Of a stretch of DNA of 64,000 nucleotides, positions 62,365 to 64,000 are shown piece after piece (the first letter of the stretch is position 1; each line of letters begins with the position of its first letter). A program made the translations under genes and the position numbers. Below the pieces are notes generated by a model. That model searched no databases. It saw only the letters and a list, made by a program, of their open reading frames with translations, and was not told where the DNA came from. Source of the stretch: Mobilicoccus pelagius NBRC 104925 (lineage in GTDB: Bacteria > Actinomycetota > Actinomycetes > Actinomycetales > Dermatophilaceae). The stretch is taken from assembly GCF_000247995.1 (NCBI RefSeq), contig NZ_BAFE01000009.1, positions 1 to 64,000 on the forward strand. Direction: 5' to 3'.

Positions 62365-63440
62365 CGCGGTCCTCCCGGGGCGTCGCCGCAGACACGGAGT
62401 CGCACGTCGCGGTAGAGGCGGGCGTGCAGGGCGCGCACGTCCTCCCGCTCCCGCACGCGCGCGGCACGGGCCGGTCGGGCGGGCCGGATGTCCGTCCCGT
62501 GGTCGCGGTGGGCGCGGGCGATCTCGACGCCGATCGAGGAGGCGGAGACGGGGTCGTAGGTACGCACGGGGCGCTGTTCGGAGGCGTGCCCGGCGGTGGA
62601 GACGAGGACGTCGGTGCCGAGGTCGTGCGTCATCTCGAGCCACCCCGAGTGCGTGCCGAACCGGTAGGGCAGGAGCGCGAGGTCGACGTCGAGGAGGTCG
62701 CCCCACAGGGCGTCGTCGTCGAGGGGGCCGTGGATGCGGGCGTCGACGTGCGGCGCGGCAAGCAGTGGCGCCAGGCGGGGGTCGTGTCGTGGGTGGGCGG
62801 GGTCGAGGACGTCCTCGTGGACGTGGAGGCGGAGGGAGACGGGCGCGCCGGCGTCGGCGAGGGCGGCGACCGCGTCGCGGGCCCGCACGAGGGTGGGGAC
62901 GTCGAAGGACGCCCGCAACGACTTCGCGTGGACGCCGACGACCCACGTGTCGTGCGCGGGCCGCGGCGCGTCGAGGTAGGCCTCGTCGACGACGTGCGGG
63001 TGCGGGTGGACGACGGACTCCCGACCCCACCGGCGGGCGATCTCGTGCGCGGCTCCGGGGGTGAGGGTCGTCACCGCGTCGGCGGCGGGGACGACGACCG
63101 AAAGCAGCTCGTCGTACCGGGCGTCGGGCCCGAGGTGGGGGTTGACGAGGTCGTGGACGGTGACGACCAGGCCGATCCGCTCGGCCCGCAACGCCTCGAC
63201 CCAGGCACGCATCTGTGCGGGGGTGCGGTGCTCGAACCCGAAGTGGAGGTGGACGAGGTCGACGTCGGCGGCGTGCACCCATGCGGGTTCGAGCGCGGGG
63301 TGGGGCCACCACTGCCCTGCGGGAGCGCCGGGGACGGGCGGGTCGGGGCGCAGCACGCCGCCCGGGGACACCGAGAGGGCATAACCGTGACCGGCCGGGA
63401 TGTGTTGCAGTCGGGCAGTGCCCGTCGTCGTGGCGCGCAC
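62361..63440 (-). CDS. Glycosyltransferase (GT-B, family 4-like), first gene of operon
   Basis: 359 residues. ADVDLVHLHFGFEHRTPAQMRAW, GLVVTVHDLVNPHLG and AADAVTTLTPGAAHEIARRWG are the N-terminal GT-B elements, VHPHPHVVDEAYLD the domain junction, and VDLALLPYRFGTHSGWLEMTHDLGTDVLV the donor-side loop. I choose GTG 63440 with GGAGG about nine bases upstream; an in-frame extension to 63566 is Arg/Pro-rich and unlike the family. Confidence 0.78.
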   Translation of the reverse strand: MRATTTGTARLQHIPAGHGYALSVSPGGVLRPDPPVPGAPAGQWWPHPALEPAWVHAADVDLVHLHFGFEHRTPAQMRAWVEALRAERIGLVVTVHDLVNPHLGPDARYDELLSVVVPAADAVTTLTPGAAHEIARRWGRESVVHPHPHVVDEAYLDAPRPAHDTWVVGVHAKSLRASFDVPTLVRARDAVAALADAGAPVSLRLHVHEDVLDPAHPRHDPRLAPLLAAPHVDARIHGPLDDDALWGDLLDVDLALLPYRFGTHSGWLEMTHDLGTDVLVSTAGHASEQRPVRTYDPVSASSIGVEIARAHRDHGTDIRPARPARAARVREREDVRALHARLYRDVRLRVCGDAPGGPR

Positions 63441-63751
63441 CGCCTCGGACCTCCGTCGATGAGCCCACCGAGGTGGGCGGACACGGCACCGCCGGGGGAT
63501 ACGGGCGGGGCCGGGTCTCAACCTAGCCCCCCGGCGTCGGGTGCCGCCACCAGACGGCGGGCGCACCTCCGTTCGGGACCGGTCGGGTGGAGTGCGCGGA
63601 TCGTCCCGTCATCCTCACGTCGTGGGACCGGACTCGCACTGTCCGCGGACGGACGAAGCGGAGCGGGTGATCGGCCGGACGTCATCGGGCGCACGGGGTC
63701 GCGGGGGACCTGCAGTCGCGCGACCCCGGCGTCAGGGTCGCGGGCGGGGCG
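63441..63751. other. Intergenic region upstream of the glycosyltransferase operon
   Basis: No supported gene. Read leftward, TAGGTT at 63520-63525 is a candidate -10 about 80 bases before the GTG of the operon. A small hairpin near 63719-63742 belongs to the next gene. Confidence 0.4.
63719..63742 (-). terminator. Short hairpin after the partial MFS gene
   Basis: CGCGACCC pairs with GGGTCGCG around an 8-base loop, ten bases past the MFS stop. Confidence 0.45.
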
Positions 63752-64000
63752 TCACGAGGCCGTGACCGCGCTGCGGGAGGCCGTGCGACGTCCGAGCGCG
63801 AGGAGGACGAGGAACGCCCCGACGGTGACGGCGCCGTAGGCGATGCCGACGCCGAGGTAGTCGACCCGTCCCATGACGATGCCGGCGAGGGCCGCGGAGA
63901 GGGCGCCGACGAGGGAGACGAGCGCATCGCCGAACCCCTGCGCCTCGACCCGCTGCGTGGGCGGTAGCGCGCTCGTGAGCATCGTCGCGCCGGCGACGGA
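63752..64000 (-). CDS. MFS transporter, C-terminal part (5' end outside window)
   Basis: The visible 82 codons encode the last two membrane helices of a major facilitator: SVAGATMLTSALPPTQRVEAQGFGDALVSLVGALSAALAGIVMGRVDYLGVGIAYGAVTVGAFLVLLALGRR is read in pieces here as a P-x-x-x-R-x-x-x-Q-G loop, then two helices and a basic end. The loop resembles drug-efflux MFS proteins. Most of the gene is beyond the right edge, so nothing can be said on substrate. Confidence 0.65.
   Translation of the reverse strand, partial: SVAGATMLTSALPPTQRVEAQGFGDALVSLVGALSAALAGIVMGRVDYLGVGIAYGAVTVGAFLVLLALGRRTASRSAVTAS

Noticed and set aside
60466-63489. One continuous 1007-codon leftward frame suggesting a giant glycosyltransferase
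   Set aside because: The part upstream of ATG 62364 is Arg/Pro-rich and lies over a real gene in another frame; the ATGA overlap supports two genes.

Overview
The window is very GC-rich chromosomal DNA, with codon third positions almost always G or C and long mirror-image open frames opposite real genes. Dense overlapping operons (GTGA/ATGA junctions), frequent GTG starts, a DtxR/IdeR-type iron box, DUF4233 and start codons sitting 6-7 bases after a TAnnnT hexamer (leaderless transcripts) point to an actinobacterium, probably Micrococcales. The order is inferred; no rRNA is present to prove it. I see no insertion sequence, integrase, CRISPR array or tRNA gene.

Layout: (1) 1-11.6 kb: secreted phytase-like esterase with a phosphoesterase module (cut by the left edge), DUF4233 protein, an ABC efflux pump with its own NarL-type two-component system, ndk, a Gly-Gly-Ala-Asp repeat protein directly followed by a cupin/JmjC-type oxygenase, and two CNNM/CBS membrane proteins. 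(2) 11.7-20.9 kb: complete lactate utilisation set (lutC, lutB, lutA, lactate permease, iron-sulfur D-lactate dehydrogenase, divergent GntR/FadR regulator) with a palindromic operator in front of the permease. (3) 21-27.6 kb: cytoplasmic molybdopterin sulfoxide reductase, then a cobalamin riboswitch controlling btuF-btuC-btuD and a small unknown gene, then a DUF1540 cysteine protein. (4) 27.7-29.7 kb: an iron-box-controlled protein, a GH32 C-terminal gene fragment and a CPBP protease. (5) 30-42.4 kb: rpsO, pnp, hemerythrin, a Cys-tailed CDF metal transporter, an oxidoreductase, a serine hydrolase with an ArsR-like regulator, an amino acid permease, and a head-to-head EVE/AAA-ATPase pair whose start codons share one CATG. 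(6) 42.6-50.9 kb: an organophosphate module: GlpT-like antiporter, sensor kinase, response regulator, binding protein, fused permease, ATPase and a divergent glycerophosphodiesterase lipoprotein. (7) 51.3-54.7 kb: a paaB/truncated-paaE remnant, an amidohydrolase and a small unknown gene. (8) 55-63.4 kb: dapB, then a six-gene glycosyltransferase/methyltransferase operon. A partial MFS gene runs off the right edge.

How parts work together: the lactate genes import lactate and oxidise both isomers under one GntR switch. B12 limitation releases the riboswitch and turns on BtuFCD. In the organophosphate module the same repeat pattern (GGTAACG-n5-GTCACCG-n3/5-GTCACCG) lies upstream of both the sensor kinase/phosphodiesterase divergon and the distant GlpT-like gene, suggesting a single regulon for scavenging phosphate esters. 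The strongest candidates for something undescribed are the GGAD-repeat/cupin oxygenase pair and that organophosphate regulon.
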